Assembly (NCBI GenBank): GCA_019348515.1
Contig: JAHWJF010000067.1
Location: 1-10,874 of the forward strand
DNA: 10,874 nucleotides
Direction of reading: 5' to 3'
Source of the DNA: Chloroflexota bacterium
GTDB lineage: Bacteria > Chloroflexota > Chloroflexia > Thermomicrobiales > UBA6265
The notes beneath the pieces are model-generated. The model was not told where the DNA came from. It made no database searches and worked only from the letters and a program-made list of their open reading frames with translations. Positions within the stretch are counted from its first letter, which is position 1; each line of letters opens with the position of its first letter. The position numbers and the translations under genes are program-made. Positions 1-7,615 of this stretch are shown here, in pieces.

Positions 1-1
1 C

Positions 2-1216
2 GGGGTGCCAGACCGCCTCCCGCCGACGGGGGACCAAGGCTCGCGCCTCGCCTATGCGCCAACACCCGCGTTCACGACCGATGCTGACGAGACCTGCGCC
101 CGGAGCATCATCGAGGAAGTCGCGCCGGAGGGTTTCGGACAAGTCTGGTTCGTCCCGGGAGGGTCCGCGGCAACCGACCACGCCGTCAAGATGGCACTGC
201 AGTACCACCGTGAGCGTGGGAACGGCACACGCCACCTTGTGATCGGGCGACGCTCATCATTCCACGGCGCCACCATTGCCGCGCTGGCATTTGGGGGGAA
301 CGCGGGACGGCGCCGGCCGTTCTCGGCGATCTTACCGCCCGCCGAGCACATTTCGCCCTGTCACCCGTACCGGTGCCGGGCCAATGCCTCTTGCCCCGAG
401 TGTGATCTGTCGTGCGCCGACGGCCTCGAGTTCACCATTCGGCAGGTCGGCGCCGACAATGTTGCCGCGTTCATTGCCGAGCCAGTCGTCGGCGCAACGC
501 TTGGTGCGGTTCCCGCGACACCCGGCTATTTCCAAAGAATTCGCGATATCTGCGATCGCTACGGCATCCTGTTTATCGCCGATGAGGTGATGACCGGTTT
601 CGGACGAACCGGAAGGCGCTGGGGGCTCGATCACTGGGGAGTCATCCCAGACCTAATCGTCTGTGCCAAAGGGATCAGTGGGGGCTACGCGCCGCTTGGC
701 GCCGTGCTCGCGAAACCTGAATTTGTTGGAGAGGTGCGCTCGCGCAGCGGTTCATTCGTCATCGGACATACTTCGTCAGGGAACCCCATGTCGTGTGCAG
801 CCGGGGCCGCGGTGCTCCGCTATACCCTCGACAATGGGCTCATCGAGAACGCGGCGACGGTCGGGGAATATTTCAAAGAGCGGCTGTTCGAGCTTGCCCA
901 TCGCCATGAGATCATCGGTGACGTTCGAGGGCTGGGGCTCCTGCTTGGCGTCGAGTTGGTCCGACACCGGGTGACGAAAGAGCCGTTTCCCCCCGCTTGG
1001 TGCGTCGCGCGTCGGGTGGCCAACGCGACTCTCGAGCGCGGACTGGTGTCCTATCCGGGTGCGGGCACCGCTGACGGCGTCGCGGGAGATCATCTCTTGT
1101 ATGCGCCGCCTTTGATCATCAACCGAGAGCAGGTCGACGAGATGGTCCAGATTCTCGACCAGAGTCTGACCGCTGTGGCAGTGGAGCTGACTGCCGCTCC
1201 TGAGCTGACCAACTAG
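2..1216 (+). CDS. Class III PLP-dependent aminotransferase, 5' end cut by window edge
   Basis: This is a fold-type I, class III (omega-) aminotransferase, which moves an amino group between an amine or amino acid and a 2-oxo acid using pyridoxal phosphate. Numbered from the GTG at position 5, it shows the PGGSAA cofactor-phosphate loop (51-56), the IADEV motif whose D193 pairs with the pyridine nitrogen, and the PLP Schiff-base lysine K222 in CAKGISGGY. The C-terminal small domain carries the GDHLLYAPPLII stretch typical of the family. The visible 403 residues start inside the domain, in the segment that normally follows the first 40-60 residues, so the GTG at 5 is probably internal and the true start lies left of the window. 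Five cysteines (C119, C124, C130, C133, C137) sit where relatives carry a CYRC...C...C segment. The substrate cannot be read from the sequence. It runs convergently into menE and shares the CTAG at 1213-1216, so it belongs to a separate transcription unit. Confidence 0.93.
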   Translation, partial: GVPDRLPPTGDQGSRLAYAPTPAFTTDADETCARSIIEEVAPEGFGQVWFVPGGSAATDHAVKMALQYHRERGNGTRHLVIGRRSSFHGATIAALAFGGNAGRRRPFSAILPPAEHISPCHPYRCRANASCPECDLSCADGLEFTIRQVGADNVAAFIAEPVVGATLGAVPATPGYFQRIRDICDRYGILFIADEVMTGFGRTGRRWGLDHWGVIPDLIVCAKGISGGYAPLGAVLAKPEFVGEVRSRSGSFVIGHTSSGNPMSCAAGAAVLRYTLDNGLIENAATVGEYFKERLFELAHRHEIIGDVRGLGLLLGVELVRHRVTKEPFPPAWCVARRVANATLERGLVSYPGAGTADGVAGDHLLYAPPLIINREQVDEMVQILDQSLTAVAVELTAAPELTN

Positions 1217-2733
1217 TTCCCGGTCGCCGACATCTCCTCAATCGACGCGATCTGCGCGCGTAGCTCCCGGCGAAGTAGCTTCCCGGAGGTTGATCTTGGG
1301 AGCTCCGGCAAGAGCAGAATGTGGTCCGGGATCTTGTAGCCCGCGAGGCGCTCCTCGCAGTGGCGGAGCAAATTGGCGGCGGCTGTTTCGGGATCGCCCC
1401 GCCACACCACCGCGGCCACCGGCCGGCTCCCCCAATCTCCGTCTTTCACGCCGATCACGCCGGCATCCACTACGGACGGGTGGCCGCGCAACACTCGCTC
1501 GATCTCAGCGGGGTAGACGTTCTCCCCGCCGGAGATGATCAGATCGTCCCGGCGATCGACAACGTAGAGGAACCCCTCGTCGTCCATGTAGCCGACGTCA
1601 CCGGTTTGAAACCAGCCGTCGGCGGTGATTCCCGCGGATCGATCTTCGTCGCCGAGGTAGCCGGCGAAGAGGGTCGGCCCTCGAATCTCGATCGAACCGC
1701 TTTCGCCCGGCGATGCCGCTCCGCTCGACGCGATGATCCGGACCTCTGTGAGGGGGAGCGGCAAGCCAGACGAAAACGGCTTGGACACGGCTTCCTCTGG
1801 GAGCAGGGTTGTTGCCTGGGACGTGGCTTCGGTGAGCCCGTATGTTGGAGCAACGGGGATGCCGAGACGCAGGCATTCCTCGATCAGACTGGGCGGCGTT
1901 GAGCTGCCGCCGACGAGAACACGGCGGAGGCTAGCGGGCCACCGCGCATCGCCATGTACCTCCAGCATTCGTTGCAGCATGAAGGGGACAACGGACACGA
2001 GCGTCGCGCCCTCGGCGATCGCTGAGATCATGCTCTCGGGATCGAACCGCTTCTGGAGAACGACCGGGAGCGCACCGATGACGGCGCGAAACAGGATGGA
2101 AAGGCCGCCGACGTGAAACAGCGGCATCGCCGCTAACCAGACATCGTCCGAGCGATGGCCAAGATGGAGCGCGGAGCCGATCGCGCTGAACCAGAGGTTG
2201 CCGTAACTAATGCGGGCGCCTTTCGGTCGCCCACTGGTGCCCGAGGTGTAGATGACCGCCGCTTCCTGGCCGAGGTCGATTCGCGGCTCCTCACCATTCA
2301 AACTCTTGGGTAAGACAGACGCTCTCTCCAGATCCTTCATGGCAACGATCGTGATGGGAAGCCCGGCACAGGCGCGACTTGCCAAGTCGACCCGTTCGTC
2401 GTCGACGACCAGGACCCTGACGGTGGAATTCCGCAACTGCCACGCGATCTCCTCGCTCGTCTGCCGCCAGTTGAGCGGGACAATGGGCGCCGCGATACGC
2501 GTCGCCGCGTGGACCGCGAAGACGAATCCCGGACGGTTCGCGCTAAGGATGCCGATCCGGCCAGCCTCCTGGCCCCGAGCGTCCGCGAGAATCGCGGCCG
2601 CGAGCGATGTCGATCGGTGCAGATCGGCATACGTCCAGTGGTTATTGGCAAACGAGAGGGCGCGTTTCATCGGGTGCGAGAGCGCGGCCGCGTCGAGCCA
2701 ATTGGGAAGCTGTAAACCCGCAGGTGCGGTCAT
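1213..2733 (-). CDS. menE: o-Succinylbenzoate-CoA ligase (MenE), AMP-forming
   Basis: This cytosolic ANL-superfamily acyl-CoA synthetase (506 aa) activates o-succinylbenzoate to its acyl-adenylate and then to o-succinylbenzoyl-CoA, the substrate of MenB. The adenylate-forming motifs appear in order: the P-loop YTSGTSGRPKG (162-172), the YGLTE motif (298-302), TGD (377-379), the hinge region VVDRRDD (391-397), SGGENVYP (401-408), and the C-terminal catalytic lysine K485 in STSGKLLRREL. General acyl-CoA ligases share these motifs; the MenE call rests on its place directly after menB in a menFDHBE cluster and on a length close to bacterial MenE. The ATG at 2731-2733 starts 14 bases after the menB stop, with only a weak GGA about 6 bases upstream, so translation is probably coupled to menB. 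The stop TAG lies in the CTAG that also ends the converging aminotransferase gene. It is the last gene of the unit; no menC follows, unlike in Bacillus. Confidence 0.92.
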   Translation of the reverse strand: MTAPAGLQLPNWLDAAALSHPMKRALSFANNHWTYADLHRSTSLAAAILADARGQEAGRIGILSANRPGFVFAVHAATRIAAPIVPLNWRQTSEEIAWQLRNSTVRVLVVDDERVDLASRACAGLPITIVAMKDLERASVLPKSLNGEEPRIDLGQEAAVIYTSGTSGRPKGARISYGNLWFSAIGSALHLGHRSDDVWLAAMPLFHVGGLSILFRAVIGALPVVLQKRFDPESMISAIAEGATLVSVVPFMLQRMLEVHGDARWPASLRRVLVGGSSTPPSLIEECLRLGIPVAPTYGLTEATSQATTLLPEEAVSKPFSSGLPLPLTEVRIIASSGAASPGESGSIEIRGPTLFAGYLGDEDRSAGITADGWFQTGDVGYMDDEGFLYVVDRRDDLIISGGENVYPAEIERVLRGHPSVVDAGVIGVKDGDWGSRPVAAVVWRGDPETAAANLLRHCEERLAGYKIPDHILLLPELPRSTSGKLLRRELRAQIASIEEMSATGN

Positions 2734-2747
2734 CCGGGTTCCACGAG

Positions 2748-3569
2748 TTACGGCAACCGCGGGTACTTCGAGAAATCAGGCTTGCGCTTCTCCAGGAAGG
2801 CATTTTTGCCTTCGCTGCCCTCGTCGGTCATGTAGAAGAGCCGGGTAGCATCACCAGCCAGTTGCTGTATCCCGGCCAGTCCATCCGAGTCGGCGTTGAA
2901 TGCCGCCTTCAGGAACCGGATCGCGGTCGGGCTGTGTGACAGGATCTCCCGCGCCCATTGGACCGCTTCATCCTGGAGCCGGTCGACCGGCACGATTGTA
3001 TTGACCAGCCCCATCGTGAGCGCTTCCTGAGCATCATACTGGCGGCAGAGATACCAGATCTCCTTCGCTTTTTTCTGGCCGACCGTGCGCGCCAGAAGCC
3101 CCGCGCCGTACCCGGCATCGAAGCTCCCTACCCGCGGGCCGGTTTGTCCAAATCGGGCGTTGTCGGCCGCGATGGTCAGGTCGCAGACCAGATGGAGGAC
3201 GTGGCCGCCACCGATCGCGTATCCGGCGACCGCGGCGATGACCGGTTTGGGAATGTAGCGAATGAGGTGCTGGAGGTCGAGCACGTTCAACCGCGGAACC
3301 TTGTCCTCGCCAACGTAGCCGGCCTCCCCACGGACCTTCTGATCGCCACCCGAGCAGAACGCCTCCGAACCAGCACCCGTGAGAATCACGACCCCGACGT
3401 CGAGGTCTTCCCGGGCATCCGCGAAGGCGTCGATCATCTCGGTGACTGTCAGCGGGCGGAAAGCGTTGCGCACCTGGGGTCTGTTTATCGTGACTCGCGC
3501 TATTCCGTCCCCGCTCTTCTCAAAGATGATGTCCTCGTAGACTCTGACTTGATTCCAGTTCACGTCCAC
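2748..3569 (-). CDS. menB: 1,4-Dihydroxy-2-naphthoyl-CoA synthase (MenB)
   Basis: A crotonase-fold enzyme (273 aa, full family length) that closes the second ring of o-succinylbenzoyl-CoA by an intramolecular Claisen reaction, giving DHNA-CoA. It is highly characteristic throughout: NRPQVRNAFRP near the N-terminus, the CSGGDQKVRG oxyanion-hole segment (from residue 72), GYAIGGGHVLH (116-126), SFDAGYG (149-155), and the C-terminal KRKPDFSKYP shared by MenB proteins. The segment GQTGPRVG (141-148) has glycine at 144, where the M. tuberculosis-type enzyme has an aspartate; known work on the family links this glycine form to use of bicarbonate as catalytic base. The start is GTG at 3567-3569, inside the end of menH (10-base overlap). 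It is supported by an AGGAG 8 bases upstream and by the usual MenB N-terminus. The next gene, menE, follows after 14 bases. Confidence 0.97.
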   Translation of the reverse strand: MDVNWNQVRVYEDIIFEKSGDGIARVTINRPQVRNAFRPLTVTEMIDAFADAREDLDVGVVILTGAGSEAFCSGGDQKVRGEAGYVGEDKVPRLNVLDLQHLIRYIPKPVIAAVAGYAIGGGHVLHLVCDLTIAADNARFGQTGPRVGSFDAGYGAGLLARTVGQKKAKEIWYLCRQYDAQEALTMGLVNTIVPVDRLQDEAVQWAREILSHSPTAIRFLKAAFNADSDGLAGIQQLAGDATRLFYMTDEGSEGKNAFLEKRKPDFSKYPRLP

Positions 3570-4417
3570 TGGTTGATCTCCTGCCCGTTGACGGCGCCCC
3601 GATGCTCCCGTTCGCTGAGAAATGCGCGGACCGCGTCGGTAAACTGCCGCGGCTGCTCGAGATGCACTGCATGCCCCGCTTCCGGGATCACCGAGAGCGT
3701 GGCGTCCGGAATCTTGATGCCCATTTGACCGGCTAATCCGGCGTACTTGCGATCAAGAGTGCCTGCGATCAACAGCACCGGCGCCTGAATCTCGCCAAGT
3801 CGATCCCAATACGATGGCTGCGCCCCTTGACCCATGGCCCGAAGACTATTCGCCAGTCCGGTGACACTGTTGCGGAGACGCAGCTCGCGCTGATGCTGAA
3901 GCACCTCGACGGGAAGGGCGCGTTGACTTTGCCACATGGGAAGCCCTTCCCACTCACTGACAAACGCCTCTACCCCAATCTCCTCGATTCGCCGCGCAAT
4001 GTCCTCGTCCGCGGCTCTGCGCTGGAGTCGTTCTCCCTCGTCCTGAATACCTGGCGTAGCGCTTTCCAGGATCAATGAGGAGATGCGGTTTGGGTGACGG
4101 AGAGCCAGTCCCAGCGCCAGTCTCCCACCCATCGAGTAGCCGAGCCACGCAGCCCGAGCCAGGCCCAACTGGAAAATCACCTCGGCGAGATCGTCCAACG
4201 CTTGCTCGAAGCCGTACCGTGATGGGTCCAGCGGGGCCGAGGATGCCCCGTGTCCGATGAGATCAATGGCGATGACGCGATGGTGTCTGGCCAGGTCGTG
4301 ACCCACGTGGGACCAGGAGCCCGAACTGCCGGCGAACCCGTGCAAGAGCACGAGAGGCGGCCCGTTGCCGTGGTCTACAACATGGAATTCGACACTGTGA
4401 GCGTGGACGACGGCCAT
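3560..4417 (-). CDS. menH: 2-Succinyl-6-hydroxy-2,4-cyclohexadiene-1-carboxylate synthase (MenH)
   Basis: An alpha/beta-hydrolase-fold enzyme (285 aa from the chosen start) that eliminates pyruvate from SEPHCHC to give SHCHC, the third step of menaquinone synthesis. It has the LLHGFAGSSGSW oxyanion segment (24-35), the nucleophile S95 in the MenH-like GYSMGGRLAL, the acid D222 in IAGTLDRKY, and H249 in PEAGHAVHLEQP. The frame stays open upstream to a TTG at 4459 and another ATG at 4438. I chose the ATG at 4415-4417 because the domain begins a few residues later and because it lies one base after the menD stop (TGAGATG), as expected for coupled translation. The sequence just upstream has only a weak purine run. 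The MenH assignment rather than a generic hydrolase rests on the GYSMGGR motif and on its place between menD and menB. Confidence 0.9.
   Translation of the reverse strand: MAVVHAHSVEFHVVDHGNGPPLVLLHGFAGSSGSWSHVGHDLARHHRVIAIDLIGHGASSAPLDPSRYGFEQALDDLAEVIFQLGLARAAWLGYSMGGRLALGLALRHPNRISSLILESATPGIQDEGERLQRRAADEDIARRIEEIGVEAFVSEWEGLPMWQSQRALPVEVLQHQRELRLRNSVTGLANSLRAMGQGAQPSYWDRLGEIQAPVLLIAGTLDRKYAGLAGQMGIKIPDATLSVIPEAGHAVHLEQPRQFTDAVRAFLSEREHRGAVNGQEINQWT
3578..3582 (-). promoter_or_regulatory. Ribosome binding site of menB
   Basis: On the minus strand this is AGGAG, 8 bases before the menB GTG start and inside the last codons of menH. It is the only strong Shine-Dalgarno match among the men genes here, and it decides the non-ATG start of menB. 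Confidence 0.7.
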
Positions 4418-4418
4418 C

Positions 4419-6206
4419 TCAGCGCCCGGTCCCGGCATCCGATCGGAGCGCACTGGCAACCGCTGCCCAAACCGCGCGATGTTGGACGACGTTCCGGTCG
4501 CGGTCGGTCACAACCTCGACGATTGAGAGACCGCTCTGCCGCATGGCGTTACACAGGTCGCGTCGAAACGCCGACCAGGTCGCGGGGCGGGCGTACGATG
4601 CCCGGAAGAGCTTGGCTGCTCCACCGATGTCGAGCCCTGTCGGCGTACCGAAAAGAGCCTCGAACAGATGCCCATCGAGTTGCTCAGCTTGGGGTAGGAA
4701 CGAGAAGATGCCGCCCCCATTGTTGTTGATGACGACAACAGTGGCATCCAAGTCGAACAATTTCGCCGCGAGCATTCCGTTCAGATCATGGACGAAGGAG
4801 AGATCGCCAATGAGCAAGACGACTGGTCTATCCGAGACGGCAGCCGCGCCCAGTGCCGATGACAGCACGCCGTCAATACCGTTTGCGCCACGGTTGCTTA
4901 CGATCCGCAATCGGCGCTGGTCCCCACGGACAAACGCGTCCACGTCGCGAATTGGCATGCTGTTGCCGACGACCAGTGTCGTGCCCTCAGGCAGAACCGC
5001 GGCAACGTCCGCCGCGCCGCGGCCCTCGAAGAGCTCGTCGTCCCGCGCCAACGATTGCTCGATCGCGTTCCTGGTAGCGCAATCGGCCAGCTTCCAGGCG
5101 TTGAGCCAGTCGCGATTGGCGGGCATTACCATGCTCGCAAGCCTCTCTGCGACAGCCGCCAGGGTGACGGCCGCGTTGGCGTGGACGTAGTCCGAGGCCC
5201 CGTGTGAGGGATCCCGGGGCATCCCGGGGTCGATAATGATCTGAGGAGTCTCGGATCGGGCGGCGAGGAATTGTTGGAGAGGTTTGGAAGTCGGAATAGC
5301 ACCGACGCGAATGACCACCTCCGGTCGAAGTGCCTCGGCCGTCGGTTGATCTCGCAAGAATGGATCATAGGTGTCAATCACGTGCGAGCGATCGTGAGTA
5401 CCAAACCGAAGACCGCTCAATGGATCGGCCAGAATCGGATAGCCGCTGGCCGCACTGAAGGCCGTCACGGCGGACGCCGGGCCTCGTGCCTCACCCGGGC
5501 CACAGACGACGATACCCAAAGGCTCGGCGGCAACGAGGGCGGCTAGCCCCGCAATGACTCCTTCGTCGGCATGGAGCGAGCCTGGTTCTATCGTCGTGGC
5601 CCGCTCCGGACCGCGGTCGTTCTCGATTGGAGACGCAAGCTGCGTCGATAGTCTCAAATCGGGAGGGAGCAGGGGCTCGCGGAACGGGAAATTGAGGTGC
5701 ACCGGTCCCGCCGGCTCTGCCCGCGCCGTCTGAACCGCTCGCGCCGCCATCGCGCGTGCGTGGCGAGAGATCGCTTCGTCGGCGGTGGGAACGGGCATGT
5801 CCGCAAACCATTTGACGTGTTCCCCATAGAGCCGAAGCTGGTCGATGGTTTGTGCCGCTCCCCAGTCACGCAGCTCCGGCGGCCGGTCGGCGGTCAACGC
5901 GATCAGCGGAACCCGGCTAAGCCGCGCTTCGACGATAGCGGGAAGGAAGTTAGCCGCCGCCGTGCCAGAGGTGCTGAGCATGGCGACTGACTCGCCAAGC
6001 TGCCGCGCCATACCGAGGGCAAAGTATGCCGCCGCTCGCTCGTCGATGTGGACCCAGACGCGCACGTTCAGGTGAGCCGCCAGCAAGACGGCGAGAGGGG
6101 TTGATCGAGAGCCGGGGCAGACAACCGCGTGACGCACGCCGTTGCTGGCCAGCGCATCAACGAAAGCGCTTGCCACCGCGAGATTGGCACGCCCTGAATC
6201 GATCAT
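4419..6206 (-). CDS. menD: SEPHCHC synthase (MenD), thiamine-diphosphate enzyme
   Basis: MenD (595 aa from the chosen start) decarboxylates 2-oxoglutarate on thiamine diphosphate and adds the succinyl unit to isochorismate, giving 2-succinyl-5-enolpyruvyl-6-hydroxy-3-cyclohexene-1-carboxylate. The N-terminal pyrimidine-binding domain shows CPGSRSTPL (30-38), a site used for isochorismate binding in known MenD structures, and the cofactor-activating glutamate E56 in HIDERAAAYFALG. A central domain follows, then the diphosphate-binding domain with SNRGANGIDG (437-446), GDLSFVHDLNG (467-477) and NNNGGGIFSFLP (494-505). These last motifs are specific to MenD among ThDP enzymes. The frame is open upstream to a start at 6248, but the ATG at 6204-6206 overlaps the menF stop as ATGA and begins just before the conserved domain, so I prefer it. 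No good ribosome binding site precedes it, which points to coupling with menF. Confidence 0.97.
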   Translation of the reverse strand: MIDSGRANLAVASAFVDALASNGVRHAVVCPGSRSTPLAVLLAAHLNVRVWVHIDERAAAYFALGMARQLGESVAMLSTSGTAAANFLPAIVEARLSRVPLIALTADRPPELRDWGAAQTIDQLRLYGEHVKWFADMPVPTADEAISRHARAMAARAVQTARAEPAGPVHLNFPFREPLLPPDLRLSTQLASPIENDRGPERATTIEPGSLHADEGVIAGLAALVAAEPLGIVVCGPGEARGPASAVTAFSAASGYPILADPLSGLRFGTHDRSHVIDTYDPFLRDQPTAEALRPEVVIRVGAIPTSKPLQQFLAARSETPQIIIDPGMPRDPSHGASDYVHANAAVTLAAVAERLASMVMPANRDWLNAWKLADCATRNAIEQSLARDDELFEGRGAADVAAVLPEGTTLVVGNSMPIRDVDAFVRGDQRRLRIVSNRGANGIDGVLSSALGAAAVSDRPVVLLIGDLSFVHDLNGMLAAKLFDLDATVVVINNNGGGIFSFLPQAEQLDGHLFEALFGTPTGLDIGGAAKLFRASYARPATWSAFRRDLCNAMRQSGLSIVEVVTDRDRNVVQHRAVWAAVASALRSDAGTGR

Positions 6207-7615
6207 GCCGCACCGAGTGCCGAAAGCATCGGTCGCAATTTCAAGCACGTTTCCTCGTACTCGTCCGCGGGAATGGAGGCGGCCACGATGCCGCAGCCTG
6301 CGAACAGCGATGCCGTCGTCCCGGACAACATCGCGGACCGGATCGCGACCGCGAACTCGCCAGAGCCGTCCAGGTCCATCCGCCCGAACGGGCCCGCGTA
6401 CCAGCCTCGGTCGATCTCCTCCAACTCACGGATCATCGACAAGGCCGGGTCACGGGGATAACCGCCAACCGCGGGGGTCGGGTGCAGGCGCTCGACGAGA
6501 TCGAGCACAGTGCCGGCGTCGGGCATCACCGCCGTGAGCGGAGTTTCGAGATGCTGAACGGAGCGAGCGGTGATAACGTGCGGGGTTCCTGGGAGGCGGA
6601 CGACGTTCTCGCAGACCTCCGCCAGCGCGTTGATAGTCGATCTGACCACGATCTCGTGTTCCTCGTGGTCCTTTTCGCTGGCAAGGAGTTGTGCGGCAAG
6701 TCGGCTCTGCTCACCCGCGCTATTGCCGACGCCGATGGAACCCGCGAGACACGATACCTCAACCAGACCATTCCGCAGACGGACCAACCGCTCCGGGGTG
6801 GCGCCGATGAACCATGAGCCGCCGGATTGGATAGCAAAGAGGGTCGCCGACGAATCAACCCGGCGTAAGCGAGCCAGCGCCGAAACTGGCGAGAACGGCC
6901 CGTCGGCGAGCAATCGTTCCTCTCGCGCCAGCACGACCTTGTCGAGCGTTCCCTGGCGAATCATCGCCACCGCGGTGGCCACTGACGATTCCCAGGCGTC
7001 GCGGCTAGGAACCGATTGCCGACGAACATTCACCTGCTGAGGTAGTACGGTCAGGGGAGTGTTAGCCCAGCGGCGAGCTTGCCGCAGGAGCTCTTGCAGG
7101 CGCCTTTCCACACAACTAGGAGCTGAATCTGGAGCGACTTGCACCGTGATGCGAAGCAGAGCTTCCCCACCCTGGACCTGGAGAAGCACCTCTGGGACAA
7201 GCAGCATGGCGTCAGAAAAATCGCGCCACGGCAGCGCTCGTTGCGCACTGTTCGCAAATGCGAAGCCGCCTATGCAGGGGAACGGCGCGTCTTCGTCGCC
7301 CCGAATGAGCCTCTGCCGGAGATCGCGCATCGCCGCCGACACCTGGCCAAATCGCCCTGGCCCAGCGGCGCGAACAGAGAAGGCCGATCCCGCGCCAGAA
7401 AACGCGATTCCCGCGCTGGGTTGGGCCCAAAGCGTTCCCGCGCCCAGCGCGCCGGAGCTCGCCGACAGGAAGCTTATCGGATCGGGTGCGAAGGAGAGCG
7501 TTTCCACATGTGAAAGGAGCGCCGGTCGCATCAGGCGTCGGGCAAGCGTTACCGCCTCCTGGACGCTGCAGCTCATGACCGACTCGCACCGTTCGACGGT
7601 GAACGCGGAAGTCAT
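6203..7615 (-). CDS. menF: Isochorismate synthase (MenF)
   Basis: A chorismate-utilising enzyme (470 aa) that isomerises chorismate to isochorismate, the committed step of classical menaquinone synthesis. The less conserved N-terminal half is followed by the catalytic domain: K226 in TLDKVVLARE (the general-base lysine that marks isochorismate and salicylate synthases, as opposed to anthranilate synthase), FIGATPERLVRL (269-280), the magnesium-ligand region SEKDHEEHEIVV (313-324), HPTPAVGGYPR (378-388), GWYAGPFGRMD (404-414), and the C-terminal DEYEETCLKL. The ATG at 7613-7615 overlaps the tetR stop as ATGA; an alternative in-frame ATG lies at 7574-7576. The nearest GGAG (7629-7632) is 13 bases from the start, longer than usual, so reinitiation after tetR is likely. 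An entC-type role in siderophore synthesis is possible for the family, but the adjacent menD makes menF the natural call. Confidence 0.94.
   Translation of the reverse strand: MTSAFTVERCESVMSCSVQEAVTLARRLMRPALLSHVETLSFAPDPISFLSASSGALGAGTLWAQPSAGIAFSGAGSAFSVRAAGPGRFGQVSAAMRDLRQRLIRGDEDAPFPCIGGFAFANSAQRALPWRDFSDAMLLVPEVLLQVQGGEALLRITVQVAPDSAPSCVERRLQELLRQARRWANTPLTVLPQQVNVRRQSVPSRDAWESSVATAVAMIRQGTLDKVVLAREERLLADGPFSPVSALARLRRVDSSATLFAIQSGGSWFIGATPERLVRLRNGLVEVSCLAGSIGVGNSAGEQSRLAAQLLASEKDHEEHEIVVRSTINALAEVCENVVRLPGTPHVITARSVQHLETPLTAVMPDAGTVLDLVERLHPTPAVGGYPRDPALSMIRELEEIDRGWYAGPFGRMDLDGSGEFAVAIRSAMLSGTTASLFAGCGIVAASIPADEYEETCLKLRPMLSALGAA

Noticed and set aside
2958..3728. 256-codon plus-strand open frame antisense to menB
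   Set aside because: It lies opposite a textbook MenB, has no recognisable domain, and such antisense frames are common in GC-rich coding DNA.
4543..5190. 215-codon plus-strand open frame antisense to menD
   Set aside because: It covers the ThDP-binding motifs of MenD in reverse; its serine- and arginine-rich composition is typical of a shadow frame.
5211..5230. Tandem decamer ATCCCGGGGC / ATCCCGGGGT
   Set aside because: It lies inside menD and encodes the DPGMPRDP segment in the right place; it is a chance coding repeat, not a regulatory or mobile element.
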